DNA of 64,000 nt, taken from assembly GCA_020073465.1 (NCBI GenBank), contig JAIQFC010000013.1, forward strand, positions 1 to 64,000, given 5' to 3'. Position numbers and translations under genes: made by a program. Below are positions 7,894 through 15,688 of this stretch, one piece after another. The first letter of the stretch is position 1. Each line of letters starts with the position of its first letter. The notes under the pieces were generated by a model, which was not told the origin of the DNA, made no database searches, and saw only the letters and a program-made list of their open reading frames with translations. The DNA is from Terriglobia bacterium. Its GTDB lineage: Bacteria > Acidobacteriota > Terriglobia > Terriglobales > Acidobacteriaceae.

Positions 7894-10800
7894 CTACACC
7901 ACGAAATACTTCGCTCCCGGATGATGCACCACAATCGCCGACGTACTCTGCTCCGGTTCCAGCAAGAATCCCGAAGTCAACCGCACGCCCACATTTTCCT
8001 CAGGCTTCAGCAAAGCAAACAATTTCGTCTGATCCTCCAGGCTGGGACATGCCGGATACCCAAACGAGTACCGCGACCCGCGATACTTCTGGTGGAACAG
8101 ATCGCGAATCTCCGGCGCATCCTCACCCGCGATCCCCAATTCTTCCCGCATCTTCTTGTGATGCAACTCGGCCAGTGCTTCCGCGGTCTCCACGCTCAGC
8201 CCATGCAGGTAGAGATATTTTGTGTACTCGCCGCCTTCAAACAGCCGCTGAGTCTCAGCTGTTGCCCCAGGGCCAATCGTCACCAGCGAAAGCCCGATTA
8301 CGTCCATTTTCCCCGACGCCTTGGGTGAGAAGAAATCTGAAATGCAGAGCCTGCGCCCTTCCTTCTGTCGTGGAAACGTGAACCTCAGTAGCTCCCTTGC
8401 CTGTGTGGGGACAGCCGCCCTCGGCTGTCCGGCCGAGCGCAACTCGGCTTCCGTAGCGCCGGCGTCCCGCCGGCTATCGCGGGGGCGTCCCGCCTCCGCG
8501 TCCGGAGGCGCATACACCACCACATCATTCCCCTCACTCTGCGCCGGAAAATATCCATACACCACGGCGGGAGCAAATAACCCCGTCCCCGCAACCTCAT
8601 CCTCCAACTTCTTCTTGATCGGCCGGAACTTCTCCTCCACCAGCCGCACATAATCTGATTGCGAAGCCGTCTTCAACTGCCACTGGTTCTTGAACAGGGC
8701 TGTCTCATTGATGTACTGGAAAACCTCGCGCAGATCGTAATCCTTGCGAACCCGCACTCCCCAGAACGGAGGCGCAGGAATATTCGGAGCATCCCCCACC
8801 ACCGGGCTCCGCTCGGCAAAGACCGGCCCAGTCTCCTCGTCCACCGCCGCGGCTTTGGCATACTCCTTCACCGTCCGTCCTTCGCGAAGCCGGGTCTCGC
8901 GCTCACCGTCCGAAGTCGCCAGATCCTCCATGATGTGCAGCCCGGCAAACGCGTCGTCCGCATAAAAGACGGCATTCGCATACTCCCGCCGCAAATCGTC
9001 TTCAACGTACTTGCGGGTGAGCGCCGCCCCGCCGCAGATTACTGGGAACTCCAGCTTCTGCCGCTCCAGGTCCTGGATCACATACTTCATCTCCAGCGTC
9101 GACTTCACCAAAAGCCCGCTCAGCCCAATCGCGTCTGCCTGATGCTCCTGTGCTGCCCGGATTATCGTGTCCCCCGGCTGCTTGATCCCCAGGTTGACCA
9201 CCTTGAACCCGTTGTTCGACAGGATGATGTCGACCAGATTCTTTCCGATGTCATGCACGTCGCCCTTCACCGTCGCCAGCACGATGGTGCCTTTCTGCGA
9301 GCCGGCCTTCTTCTCCATCTTGGGCTCGAGGTAGGCCACCGCCTGCTTCATTACCCCGGCGGAATCGAGCACCGAAGGCAGTTGCATCTTGCGCGCGCCG
9401 AAAAGGTCGCCCACGGTCTTCATGCCGTCGAGCAGCACGGTGTTGATCAATTCGAGCGGCGAATACTGGCCGAGCGCGTCCTCTAGCAACACTTCGAGTG
9501 ATTTCTTGTGCGCGCCCTCGCCTACGGACTTCTCGCCATTGATGATGGCGAACTTCAGTTTGTCTTCGACGGAAAGCGAGTCCACACGCGCGGTGGTCGA
9601 AGCCGCCGGCTTGCCCTTCATCCCGGTAAAGTGGGCCATGTAGTTCTGCAGAGGGTCACCCGCCGACTCATCGCGATAAATCAGCTTCCGCGCCAGTTCC
9701 ACTTCTTCCTGCGGAATCTTGTACAGCGGATAAATCTTGGTGTAGTTGACGATGGCCATGTCGAGCCCGTGGTCCACCGCCTCATGCATGAAGACAGAGT
9801 TCAGCACCCTTCTCGGATACGCGTCGAGCCCGAACGAAATATTGCTGACGCCCAGAATCGTCTTGACCGATGGCAGTTCTTTCTTGATTCGCTCCACCGC
9901 TTTGAGGGTCTCGATCCCTGCCGTGCGGTATTCCTCCTGCCCGGTAGAAATCGGCAACGTCAGCGCGTCGAAAATAAGATCAGTTGCATCGAGGCCATAT
10001 TTCTTCGTCGCCAGATCGAAGATGCGATGCGCAATCGCGGTCTTCTTTTCCGCCGTCAGCGCCATCCCGTCCTCGTCGATGGTCAAGGCAATCACGGCTG
10101 CCCCGTAGCGCTTCGCCATCGGCAGCACTTTGGACGTGCGCTTCTCGCCATCCTCCAGATTGATCGAGTTGATGATCGCCCGCCCCGGAATCCGCTTCAG
10201 CGCCTCCTCCACCACGTCGGCTTCGGTTGAATCGACAAGAATCGGGGCCGGCACCCGCGTGGCAATCTTTTCCAGAATCGAGGAAATGTATCCCTTCTCG
10301 TCCTCGCCAACGATCGCGCAGCACAGGTCCAGCATGTGTGAGCCGTCGTTCACCAGTTTCTTGGCCAAAGCCAGAATGTCGTCGTACTTTTTCCCGCGCA
10401 CCAGGTTCCGGAAATGCTCCACGCGGGTGGTCGTGTTCATCTCCTCGGCCACGATCAGCGGCTTGGGCTCGAGGTCGAGAGGAATCGAGGTATACGCGCT
10501 CGAAGCCGAGCCCACACGTTTCACCTCGCGCTTTGCCGGCTCGATCCCGGAAACTGCGTCCACCACAGCCTTCAAATGCTCGGGAACAGTCCCGCAGCAT
10601 CCCCCGACAATCCGCACGCCGTAGTCCTGCACGAAATGCTTGTGATAGCTGGCCAGTTCCTGGGGCTTCAACTTGTAGACTGCCCGTCCCCCCTCGTTCT
10701 GCGGCAGCCCCGCGTTAGGCAGAACCGAAACGTACTTTGTGGAATTTGCCCCCAGAAAGCGCACTGCATCGTTCATCTCCACCGGCCCGGTCGCGCAGTT

Positions 10801-11460
10801 CAGGCCAATCACATCCACATCAAACGGCTCCAAAGCGGTCAGTGCCGCCCCGATTTCTGTGCCCAGCAGCATCGTTCCTGTGGCTTCAAGTGTTACTTGA
10901 ACTGTGACCGGGAGCTTCTTGCCCGCCTTTCGCATCGCATCGAACACACCGGCCAGAGCGGCCTTGGCCTGCAGCAAGTCCTGCGAGGTCTCAACTAGCA
11001 GCACATCGACGCCACCCTCGATCAAGGCCGCCGCCTGCTCCTCATAACCGGCCGCCATGTTGTCGAACGTGATGTGCCCCAGGGAGGGAAGCTTCGTCGT
11101 TGGCCCGATCGATCCCGCCACGAACCGCGGCTTGTCCTTCGTGGAAAACTGCTGCGCCACTTCCTTCGCCAGCCGCGCGGCGGCAAGATTCAGCTCTGCA
11201 ACGCGATCCTGCAGGTCATACTCAGCCAGCACCACCCGTGCCCCACCAAACGTGTCGGTCTCGACCACGTCGCACCCAACCGCGAAGAACGCCGAATGAA
11301 TGTCCTTGATGATGTCCGGACGGCTGAGCACCAGCAGTTCGTTGCACCCTTCCTTACCCCAGAAATCATCCACACTGGGATTGCGGAACTGGATGTTCGT
11401 CCCCATAGCGCCGTCATAGATCACGACGCGTTCCCGAACGGTTTGTAGAAAATCAGCCAT
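7894..11460 (-). CDS. metH: Cobalamin-dependent methionine synthase
   Basis: A 1188-residue four-module enzyme transferring methyl from 5-methyltetrahydrofolate to homocysteine. The homocysteine-binding barrel (about 1-310) shows zinc ligands in GLNCATGP and VGGCCGT. A pterin-binding barrel (about 340-600) and cap follow. The B12 domain contains DVHDIGKNLVDIIL, with the cobalt-ligand DxHxxG. The C-terminal reactivation domain includes RYSFGYPACPSLEDQTKL, which binds AdoMet. The gene is odd in one way: about 35 residues rich in Arg/Ala/Gly (encoded at about 8393-8512) interrupt the reactivation domain just before LLRFTFPRQ. They are encoded by dispersed-repeat DNA. No cobalamin riboswitch was recognised upstream, only a terminator-like hairpin after nuoI. 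Confidence 0.97.
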   Translation of the reverse strand: MADFLQTVRERVVIYDGAMGTNIQFRNPSVDDFWGKEGCNELLVLSRPDIIKDIHSAFFAVGCDVVETDTFGGARVVLAEYDLQDRVAELNLAAARLAKEVAQQFSTKDKPRFVAGSIGPTTKLPSLGHITFDNMAAGYEEQAAALIEGGVDVLLVETSQDLLQAKAALAGVFDAMRKAGKKLPVTVQVTLEATGTMLLGTEIGAALTALEPFDVDVIGLNCATGPVEMNDAVRFLGANSTKYVSVLPNAGLPQNEGGRAVYKLKPQELASYHKHFVQDYGVRIVGGCCGTVPEHLKAVVDAVSGIEPAKREVKRVGSASSAYTSIPLDLEPKPLIVAEEMNTTTRVEHFRNLVRGKKYDDILALAKKLVNDGSHMLDLCCAIVGEDEKGYISSILEKIATRVPAPILVDSTEADVVEEALKRIPGRAIINSINLEDGEKRTSKVLPMAKRYGAAVIALTIDEDGMALTAEKKTAIAHRIFDLATKKYGLDATDLIFDALTLPISTGQEEYRTAGIETLKAVERIKKELPSVKTILGVSNISFGLDAYPRRVLNSVFMHEAVDHGLDMAIVNYTKIYPLYKIPQEEVELARKLIYRDESAGDPLQNYMAHFTGMKGKPAASTTARVDSLSVEDKLKFAIINGEKSVGEGAHKKSLEVLLEDALGQYSPLELINTVLLDGMKTVGDLFGARKMQLPSVLDSAGVMKQAVAYLEPKMEKKAGSQKGTIVLATVKGDVHDIGKNLVDIILSNNGFKVVNLGIKQPGDTIIRAAQEHQADAIGLSGLLVKSTLEMKYVIQDLERQKLEFPVICGGAALTRKYVEDDLRREYANAVFYADDAFAGLHIMEDLATSDGERETRLREGRTVKEYAKAAAVDEETGPVFAERSPVVGDAPNIPAPPFWGVRVRKDYDLREVFQYINETALFKNQWQLKTASQSDYVRLVEEKFRPIKKKLEDEVAGTGLFAPAVVYGYFPAQSEGNDVVVYAPPDAEAGRPRDSRRDAGATEAELRSAGQPRAAVPTQARELLRFTFPRQKEGRRLCISDFFSPKASGKMDVIGLSLVTIGPGATAETQRLFEGGEYTKYLYLHGLSVETAEALAELHHKKMREELGIAGEDAPEIRDLFHQKYRGSRYSFGYPACPSLEDQTKLFALLKPEENVGVRLTSGFLLEPEQSTSAIVVHHPGAKYFVV
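8393..8512. repeat. Composite dispersed repeat inside metH
   Basis: This holds the palindrome GACAGCCGCCCTCGGCTGTC followed by CGGCCGAGCGC, then a GTAGCGCCGGCGTCCCGCC segment and further GC-rich inverted repeats. Near-identical palindromes occur between genes at 23167-23211 and 25867-25920. Here the repeat is read through in frame as part of MetH, on the - strand. Confidence 0.75.
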
Positions 11461-11545
11461 GATTGAAGCTCTTGGCTCTTAGCCCCTTGTACTGATCTGC
11501 GTTCTCTGCGAAATCTGCGGCGAGATACTGCGGCCACATGCACAA

Positions 11546-11568
11546 ACGCCGGCCCCGAGGACCGGCGT
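11546..11568 (-). terminator. Terminator-like hairpin between nuoI and metH
   Basis: ACGCCGG and CCGGCGT pair around a short loop. On the - strand the hairpin is followed by TTGTG, a weak T-run. It lies about 30 bp after the nuoI stop and about 85 bp before the metH start, so it probably separates the two transcripts. Confidence 0.45.
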
Positions 11569-11597
11569 GTCGTTCGCGTTCGAATTCATCTGGAAGC

Positions 11598-12128
11598 CTA
11601 GCTCCCCGGCACCATCTCCGTCGGCGCCCCGCCGTCCACATCGGCCCTGTTGAATATGACGTTGGCTCCCATATGTGCTGGCCGGGGGGCCAGCATTTGC
11701 TCCTTGCGGTAAACCAGATTGGAGGCATTGAACGAAGCCAACTCAAACCCATGCCCGTGCGTGATCGCGTCGGTCGGGCATGCCTCCACGCAGTACCCGC
11801 AGAAGATGCACCGGTTGTAATCGATGTTGTAGACCTTGGCGTAGCGTTCAGCCCCGCTGACGCGATTTTCGGCCGTATTGTCGGCCGCCTCGATGTAAAT
11901 GCAGTTCGATGGACACGCGGCCGCGCACAGGAAGCAGGCTACGCACTTCTCCAGGCCGTTTTCGTCGCGTTGCAGGACGTGAGCGCCGCGAAAGCGGGCT
12001 TCGAGTCGGGCGCCACGCAACGGCCCCTTGCCATCGGGATAGTTCTCCACGGTGGTGGGCTGGAACATCTCCAGGAAGGTGACGCTCATGCCCTTGGCGA
12101 TCGCGGCGATGTTTTTCAGCACCGGCAT
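11598..12128 (-). CDS. nuoI: NADH-quinone oxidoreductase subunit I (NuoI-type ferredoxin)
   Basis: A 176-residue peripheral-arm subunit of respiratory complex I that passes electrons through two [4Fe-4S] clusters. Both cluster motifs are intact: CVACFLCAAACPSNC (about residues 62-76) and CIFCGYCVEACPTDA (about 107-121). The ATG at 12128 is preferred because MPVLKNIAAIAKG aligns with normal NuoI N-termini; an in-frame GTG at 12170 would add 14 residues. A TATACT box lies about 10 bp upstream of the ATG, which could mean leaderless transcription. No other nuo gene is in the window, so this is a detached copy or the complex I genes are scattered. Confidence 0.9.
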   Translation of the reverse strand: MPVLKNIAAIAKGMSVTFLEMFQPTTVENYPDGKGPLRGARLEARFRGAHVLQRDENGLEKCVACFLCAAACPSNCIYIEAADNTAENRVSGAERYAKVYNIDYNRCIFCGYCVEACPTDAITHGHGFELASFNASNLVYRKEQMLAPRPAHMGANVIFNRADVDGGAPTEMVPGS

Positions 12129-12255
12129 GCTCAACCAGTATACCGAAGATTTGCGGAGAGACGCTGGCACGTGTTGTTGGGCATCACTCTCCCTCCTGGT
12201 CGGAATACCGGACTCTGCCCGTCTAATGTGCCAGAATGCTATTCAGGAACCGATC

Positions 12256-12489
12256 ATGTCTGGCGAAGATCGAGGCAAGCGAGAGGAACGTCGGGATGAG
12301 CGGTACCGGATCGGCCTCTGCGCCGACTGTCAGCATGTGCGGCGGATGGAATCTGCGCGGGGTTCGACGTTCTACCTGTGCCAGCGCTCGGCCACGGACC
12401 CAAGGTTTCCCAAATACCCACGCCTGCCCGTCCTAGCATGCTCCGGGCACGAACCGGCGTCGCCCCCCTTCCAACCGGACCTGCCGTGA
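12256..12489 (+). CDS. Small cysteine-containing protein of unknown function
   Basis: A 77-residue protein with four cysteines spaced as CADC (residues 22-25), FYLC (about 39-42) and VLAC (about 59-62), which looks like a small zinc-binding fold. The FPKYPRLPVLACSGHE segment is the kind seen in a small uncharacterised acidobacterial family I have the impression of having met, but I cannot name it. The N-terminus is highly charged (GEDRGKREERRDERYR). The ATG at 12256 is used because upstream in-frame sequence belongs to the nuoI promoter side. It is divergent from nuoI. Confidence 0.6.
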   Translation: MSGEDRGKREERRDERYRIGLCADCQHVRRMESARGSTFYLCQRSATDPRFPKYPRLPVLACSGHEPASPPFQPDLP

Positions 12490-12568
12490 GCACAATCACG
12501 GCAGACATTCCCAACCTGCGCCAACATGGTTCTTCACAGAGACACACTGCGTCCCTCTGAGGTGGCCC

Positions 12569-12748
12569 ATGTGGATGAAAGCGCTGGCAGTGCTCGCCGT
12601 GCTGCTGTTCGTAGTTTGACTGGTGGCCGTGCTCCAGGCCTGGAGCAAGAACACAATTCCGGAAAGGATGGTCGGTCTCGGTTTCCTGATCGCCTTCGGG
12701 GTTGCGGCCGCGTGGGGAGTGAAGACGTTGTCGGCACTCGTGCGCTGA
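12569..12748 (+). pseudogene. Small membrane protein interrupted by an in-frame TGA
   Basis: An ATG at 12569 follows a good ribosome binding site (GAGG, 12559-12562) and begins MWMKALAVLAVLLFVV, a hydrophobic helix. A TGA stop then occurs at 12617-12619. The same frame continues without another stop as LVAVLQAWSKNTIPERMVGL and a second hydrophobic stretch (GFLIAFGVAAAWGVKTL) to a TGA at 12746-12748. Read through, it is a coherent 59-codon protein with two membrane helices. The simplest readings are a recent nonsense mutation (TGG to TGA) or a base-call error. Recoding is possible but unsupported. No homologue is recognised. Confidence 0.5.
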
Positions 12749-12829
12749 TTTTCGCGGTCCGGGAAAGCTCCTCACTCGGCAAGCTGCTGACTCTGTGAGT
12801 GAGTCTTTTGCTCAGTACCTAGACGAGCA

Positions 12830-12922
12830 GGCTGCGGAAAAACTCGATCTACGACGCTGTTTTGAAAGGGCGCGGCTTCGAGCCGCGCCGTAGGCCAAAC
12901 CGTGGCTTTAGCCGCTGAGTGC
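12830..12922. repeat. Dispersed repeat, GGCGCGGCTTCGAGCCGCGCC family
   Basis: It holds CGATCTACGACGCTGTTTTG, then AAAGGGCGCGGCTTCGAGCC and GTGGCTTTAGCCGCTGAG. Close relatives are at 22260-22358, 23292-23365 and (inverted) 51556-51640. Each unit is a pair of short hairpins. It occupies the gap before tatA. Confidence 0.65.
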
Positions 12923-12992
12923 CTGGAACCTTGTCACAGCCTTGCCATGCGCGCGATTGCCGCCTTTCCGGCTCCGGCAGTATGATGAACGC

Positions 12993-13403
12993 ATGAGTTT
13001 TTCTGAGACGATCTTCCTGTTTTTTCTGGCCCTCATCATCTTCGGGCCCAAGAAACTGCCGGAGATCGCCCGCCAGGTCGGCAAGTATCTGAACGAGTTC
13101 AAGCGCGCTTCCAACGAATTCAAGGCGCAGATCGAGCAGGAGATCACGCATCTGGAGACGGAAACCAGGCAGACGATTCTTCCGCCCAGCTACGCTCCGG
13201 ACGGCGCGATGAGCCGCGGAGGAAATAACGTGGCGAGCGAGGCTGCTCCAGCCCCGTCCGAGTCGGCTTCGACACTGCCTGCGCTCGCGCCAGAAACAAC
13301 TCCCGCCGGCGAAACGAATCCAGTGGACTCCCAACCTGCCGCGACTGAGGCGATTTCCGCCGATCCTGAGACTTCTCCTACATCCCAGGAGTCTCATGCC
13401 TAA
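12993..13403 (+). CDS. tatA: Sec-independent protein translocase subunit TatA/TatB
   Basis: A 136-residue membrane subunit of the twin-arginine translocase. It has an N-terminal transmembrane helix (MSFSETIFLFFLALIIFGP), the FGPKKLPE hinge and an amphipathic helix (about 24-55). A low-complexity Ala/Pro/Ser/Thr tail follows. The long tail is more TatB-like, but many lineages have one TatA/B type and the sequence alone does not decide. The ATG at 12993 begins exactly at the family start. It overlaps tatC by 8 bp, indicating translational coupling. The Tat signal of the metallophosphoesterase at 24848 identifies one likely substrate. Confidence 0.92.
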   Translation: MSFSETIFLFFLALIIFGPKKLPEIARQVGKYLNEFKRASNEFKAQIEQEITHLETETRQTILPPSYAPDGAMSRGGNNVASEAAPAPSESASTLPALAPETTPAGETNPVDSQPAATEAISADPETSPTSQESHA

Positions 13404-14196
13404 ATGGCCGTTCGAGGCTCTCGCTGAGGGCCAGGAATCCGATTCTCTGCCCGCCATGGGCTTCCTCGATCACCTCGAGGAACTGCGCCGCCGCATCATT
13501 TACTCGATTATCGCGGTGGCTGTGGGCTTCTTCGCCTGCTGGTGGAAGGTCGAGCGCATCTACGACATCATGCAGCGCCCCATCATGGACGCGCTCCGGA
13601 GCAACGGGATGGCAGAGAAGCTGGTCTATCTGAATCCCACCGAACCCTTCAACCTTTACTTGAAGATTGCAGCGCTGGCCGGCCTGTTCCTGACGTCTCC
13701 GTTCGTGCTGTACCAGGTCTGGATGTTCATCTCGCCCGGCCTGTATCGCCATGAGAAGCGCTACGTCGTCCCGTTTATGATCTCGACGATTGCCCTGTTC
13801 AGCGCAGGCGGCGTCTTTGGATACGAGATCGTGTATCCCCAGGCGCTCAACTTCCTGATCAAGTTCGGCAAACAGTTCCAGCCCATGATCACCATCAAGG
13901 AATACACCGATCTCTTCCTGGCCATCATCCTGGGCATGGGCCTGATCTTTGAAATGCCGATTTTGATATTCTTCCTGGCTTTGATGGGGATTGTGAGCGC
14001 GGGTTGGATGTGGAGAAACTTCCGTTATTCCATCCTGGTCATCTTCATCATTGCAGCCATCGTTACGCCGACCACCGACATCCTGAACATGTGCATCTTC
14101 GCCGCACCCATGATCGCGCTATACCTGCTGAGCATTGGCGTAGCCTGGGCAGTCCATCCCAAGACGCGCCGTGCGCGGAAGGAAAAGAAGGCGTAG
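13396..14196 (+). CDS. tatC: Sec-independent protein translocase subunit TatC
   Basis: A 266-residue polytopic receptor of the Tat pathway that recognises twin-arginine signal peptides. Conserved features include FLDHLEELRRRII (about 17-29), the TEPFNLYLKIAALAGLFLTS segment, YQVWMFISPGLYRHEKR (about 110-126) and ITPTTD-like VTPTTDILNM near residue 230. Six hydrophobic segments are visible. The start overlaps the end of tatA. After the stop come a repeat-rich stretch and a GCCCGGCAC/GTGCCGGG hairpin that might end the transcript. Confidence 0.96.
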   Translation: MPKWPFEALAEGQESDSLPAMGFLDHLEELRRRIIYSIIAVAVGFFACWWKVERIYDIMQRPIMDALRSNGMAEKLVYLNPTEPFNLYLKIAALAGLFLTSPFVLYQVWMFISPGLYRHEKRYVVPFMISTIALFSAGGVFGYEIVYPQALNFLIKFGKQFQPMITIKEYTDLFLAIILGMGLIFEMPILIFFLALMGIVSAGWMWRNFRYSILVIFIIAAIVTPTTDILNMCIFAAPMIALYLLSIGVAWAVHPKTRRARKEKKA

Positions 14197-14270
14197 AGAT
14201 ACGGGCATCGTACAGTGGCGATGGGTCCGCGCAGACTGATCGCAAAACCGTAGGGCGAAGACGTGAGCCT

Positions 14271-14463
14271 ATGCCGCCGGGGTCGAGCCGCGAAGCGGCG
14301 GCATGCAATAGCCCGGCACGGCAGTGCCGGGTAGAATCGAGAAGAGCGGAACGAGTCCCGCAGAGCCTGCCCTGAGCGCAGTCGAAGGGGAAGGCACGGA
14401 TTCTCTTCGGGGTTCCATGTCAACGTTCAAACCTTGTTCACTATGCGGGCTTCAGCCCTTGAG
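14271..14463. repeat. Cluster of short repeats between tatC and the M28 peptidase gene
   Basis: In order: ATGCCGCC...GGCGGCAT inverted repeat (14271-14304); CCCGGCAC/GTGCCGGG hairpin (14312-14331); the ~24-bp element CCTGCCCTGAGCGCAGTCGA (14366-14390, continuing AGGGG); and a GCGGGCTTCAGCCCTTGAGG hairpin (14444-14463). The last lies inside the 5' part of the peptidase reading frame. Confidence 0.6.
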
Positions 14464-15481
14464 GATCAATCATTTGCCAGGCAAGATATTCTGCTCCGCG
14501 ATAATGCTGTTCCCACTGGCTTTTGCCGCCTGCGACCATGACAGGAACTCAGCCCAGGCCAGCGACCAGAATCAAGCCGCCAAGATTGCCGAGGCCGCGC
14601 CAATCTCATTCCCACCTGACGCCGGCCCTCTGCCAACTTTCGACGGTAACCGCGCCATGCAGTACGTGAAGGAGATCGTAGCGTTCGGCCCGCGCCCCAT
14701 CGGCAGCGCCAATCACAAGAAAGTCGAGGAATACATCGCCTCGCATCTCAAAGGCGATGCCGTCGAAGACGACATGTTTACCGCCGACACCCCCGAAGGC
14801 AAATTCCCGGTGCACAACATCATCGCGAAATTCCCGGGTGCGAAAGATGGAATCGTCGTCATCGCCAGCCATTACGACACGAATTATCCGCTGCGCAACA
14901 CCTCATTCGTCGGTGCTAACGATGGGGGATCGTCAAGCGCGCTTCTGCTTGAGATTGCCAATCAATTGCGCGGCAAGCCGCGCGACGGCTACAGCGTGTG
15001 GCTGGTCTGGGACGACGCGGAAGAGAGCGTGAAGCCCGATACCGAGCTCCCTTTTCTCGACGACAGTCTGTACGGCATCCGCCACCTGGCGGAGAAATGG
15101 CAAGCCGACGGAACGCTGAAGAAGGTTAAGGCATTTCTGCTTGCAGACATGATTGGCGATGCCGATCTCAACATTGACCGCGACCTGAACTCAACCCCGT
15201 GGCTGGAAGACACAGTGTTCGAGGCCGCGACTCGCATGGGCTACCAATCGCATTTTTTCGGACGCAAGAACCAGGTGACCGACGACCACCTTCCCTTCAT
15301 GCAAAAGGGGGTGCCTTCCGCCGACCTCATCGACTTCGACTACGGCTACAACAATGTTTTTTGGCACACTCCGCAGGACACTGCCGACAAGCTCAGCCCC
15401 AAGAGCCTGGAAATCACCGGAGTCGTGATCCTTGAGACCATCCGCATCCTCGACAAGATGGAACCGCTCCCGCCCAAGTAG
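14417..15481 (+). CDS. M28-family zinc peptidase / glutaminyl-cyclase-like lipoprotein
   Basis: A 354-residue secreted metallopeptidase-fold protein. Zinc-binding elements appear in order: ASHYDT, GANDGG, WDDAEE, LADMIGD and FWHTPQDT. This pattern is closest to bacterial glutaminyl-peptide cyclotransferases of the M28 family, so aminopeptidase and cyclase functions are both possible. A lipobox-like FAAC follows a hydrophobic stretch (IFCSAIMLFPLAFAAC), suggesting a lipoprotein. The start is uncertain: ATG 14417 is used, but residues around CGLQPL are encoded by repeat DNA. TTG at 14459 or 14474, or ATG at 14504, could be the real start. A second M28 peptidase gene follows. Confidence 0.82.
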   Translation: MSTFKPCSLCGLQPLRINHLPGKIFCSAIMLFPLAFAACDHDRNSAQASDQNQAAKIAEAAPISFPPDAGPLPTFDGNRAMQYVKEIVAFGPRPIGSANHKKVEEYIASHLKGDAVEDDMFTADTPEGKFPVHNIIAKFPGAKDGIVVIASHYDTNYPLRNTSFVGANDGGSSSALLLEIANQLRGKPRDGYSVWLVWDDAEESVKPDTELPFLDDSLYGIRHLAEKWQADGTLKKVKAFLLADMIGDADLNIDRDLNSTPWLEDTVFEAATRMGYQSHFFGRKNQVTDDHLPFMQKGVPSADLIDFDYGYNNVFWHTPQDTADKLSPKSLEITGVVILETIRILDKMEPLPPK

Positions 15482-15487
15482 AGTTGC

Positions 15488-15604
15488 TTGTCATCCTGAG
15501 CAAGCGTTCTTTGCGCAGCGAAGGATCTGGGCGAGCCGCGCGAAGCGTCGCGCTCTTTGCGACGCAATAAATCGCGCGTTTGGCTCGCTTCCTTATCGAA
15601 CTGC
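15488..15604. repeat. Dispersed repeat, TGTCATCCTGAGC...GGATCTGGGCGAGCC type
   Basis: A ~115-bp unit shared with 19193-19333: both run from TTGTCATCCTGAGCAAGC through GATCTGGGCGAGCCGCGCGA to TCGCGCGTTTGGCTCGCTTC and an AACTGC end. This copy lacks the 24-bp insertion seen at 19229-19253. It fills most of the gap between the two M28 peptidase genes. Confidence 0.8.
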
Positions 15605-15688
15605 CCGCTACTCAAGAAGGAGGAAGGAAACGTCCTCCGCGATTCGCTTTTGATCTTTTCCACAAATTCATTTCTAATTCAGACCCGT

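Noticed and set aside
11461-11597. Cobalamin or SAM riboswitch upstream of metH
   Set aside because: The 137-bp gap shows no B12-box or SAM-riboswitch core, only a terminator-like hairpin.
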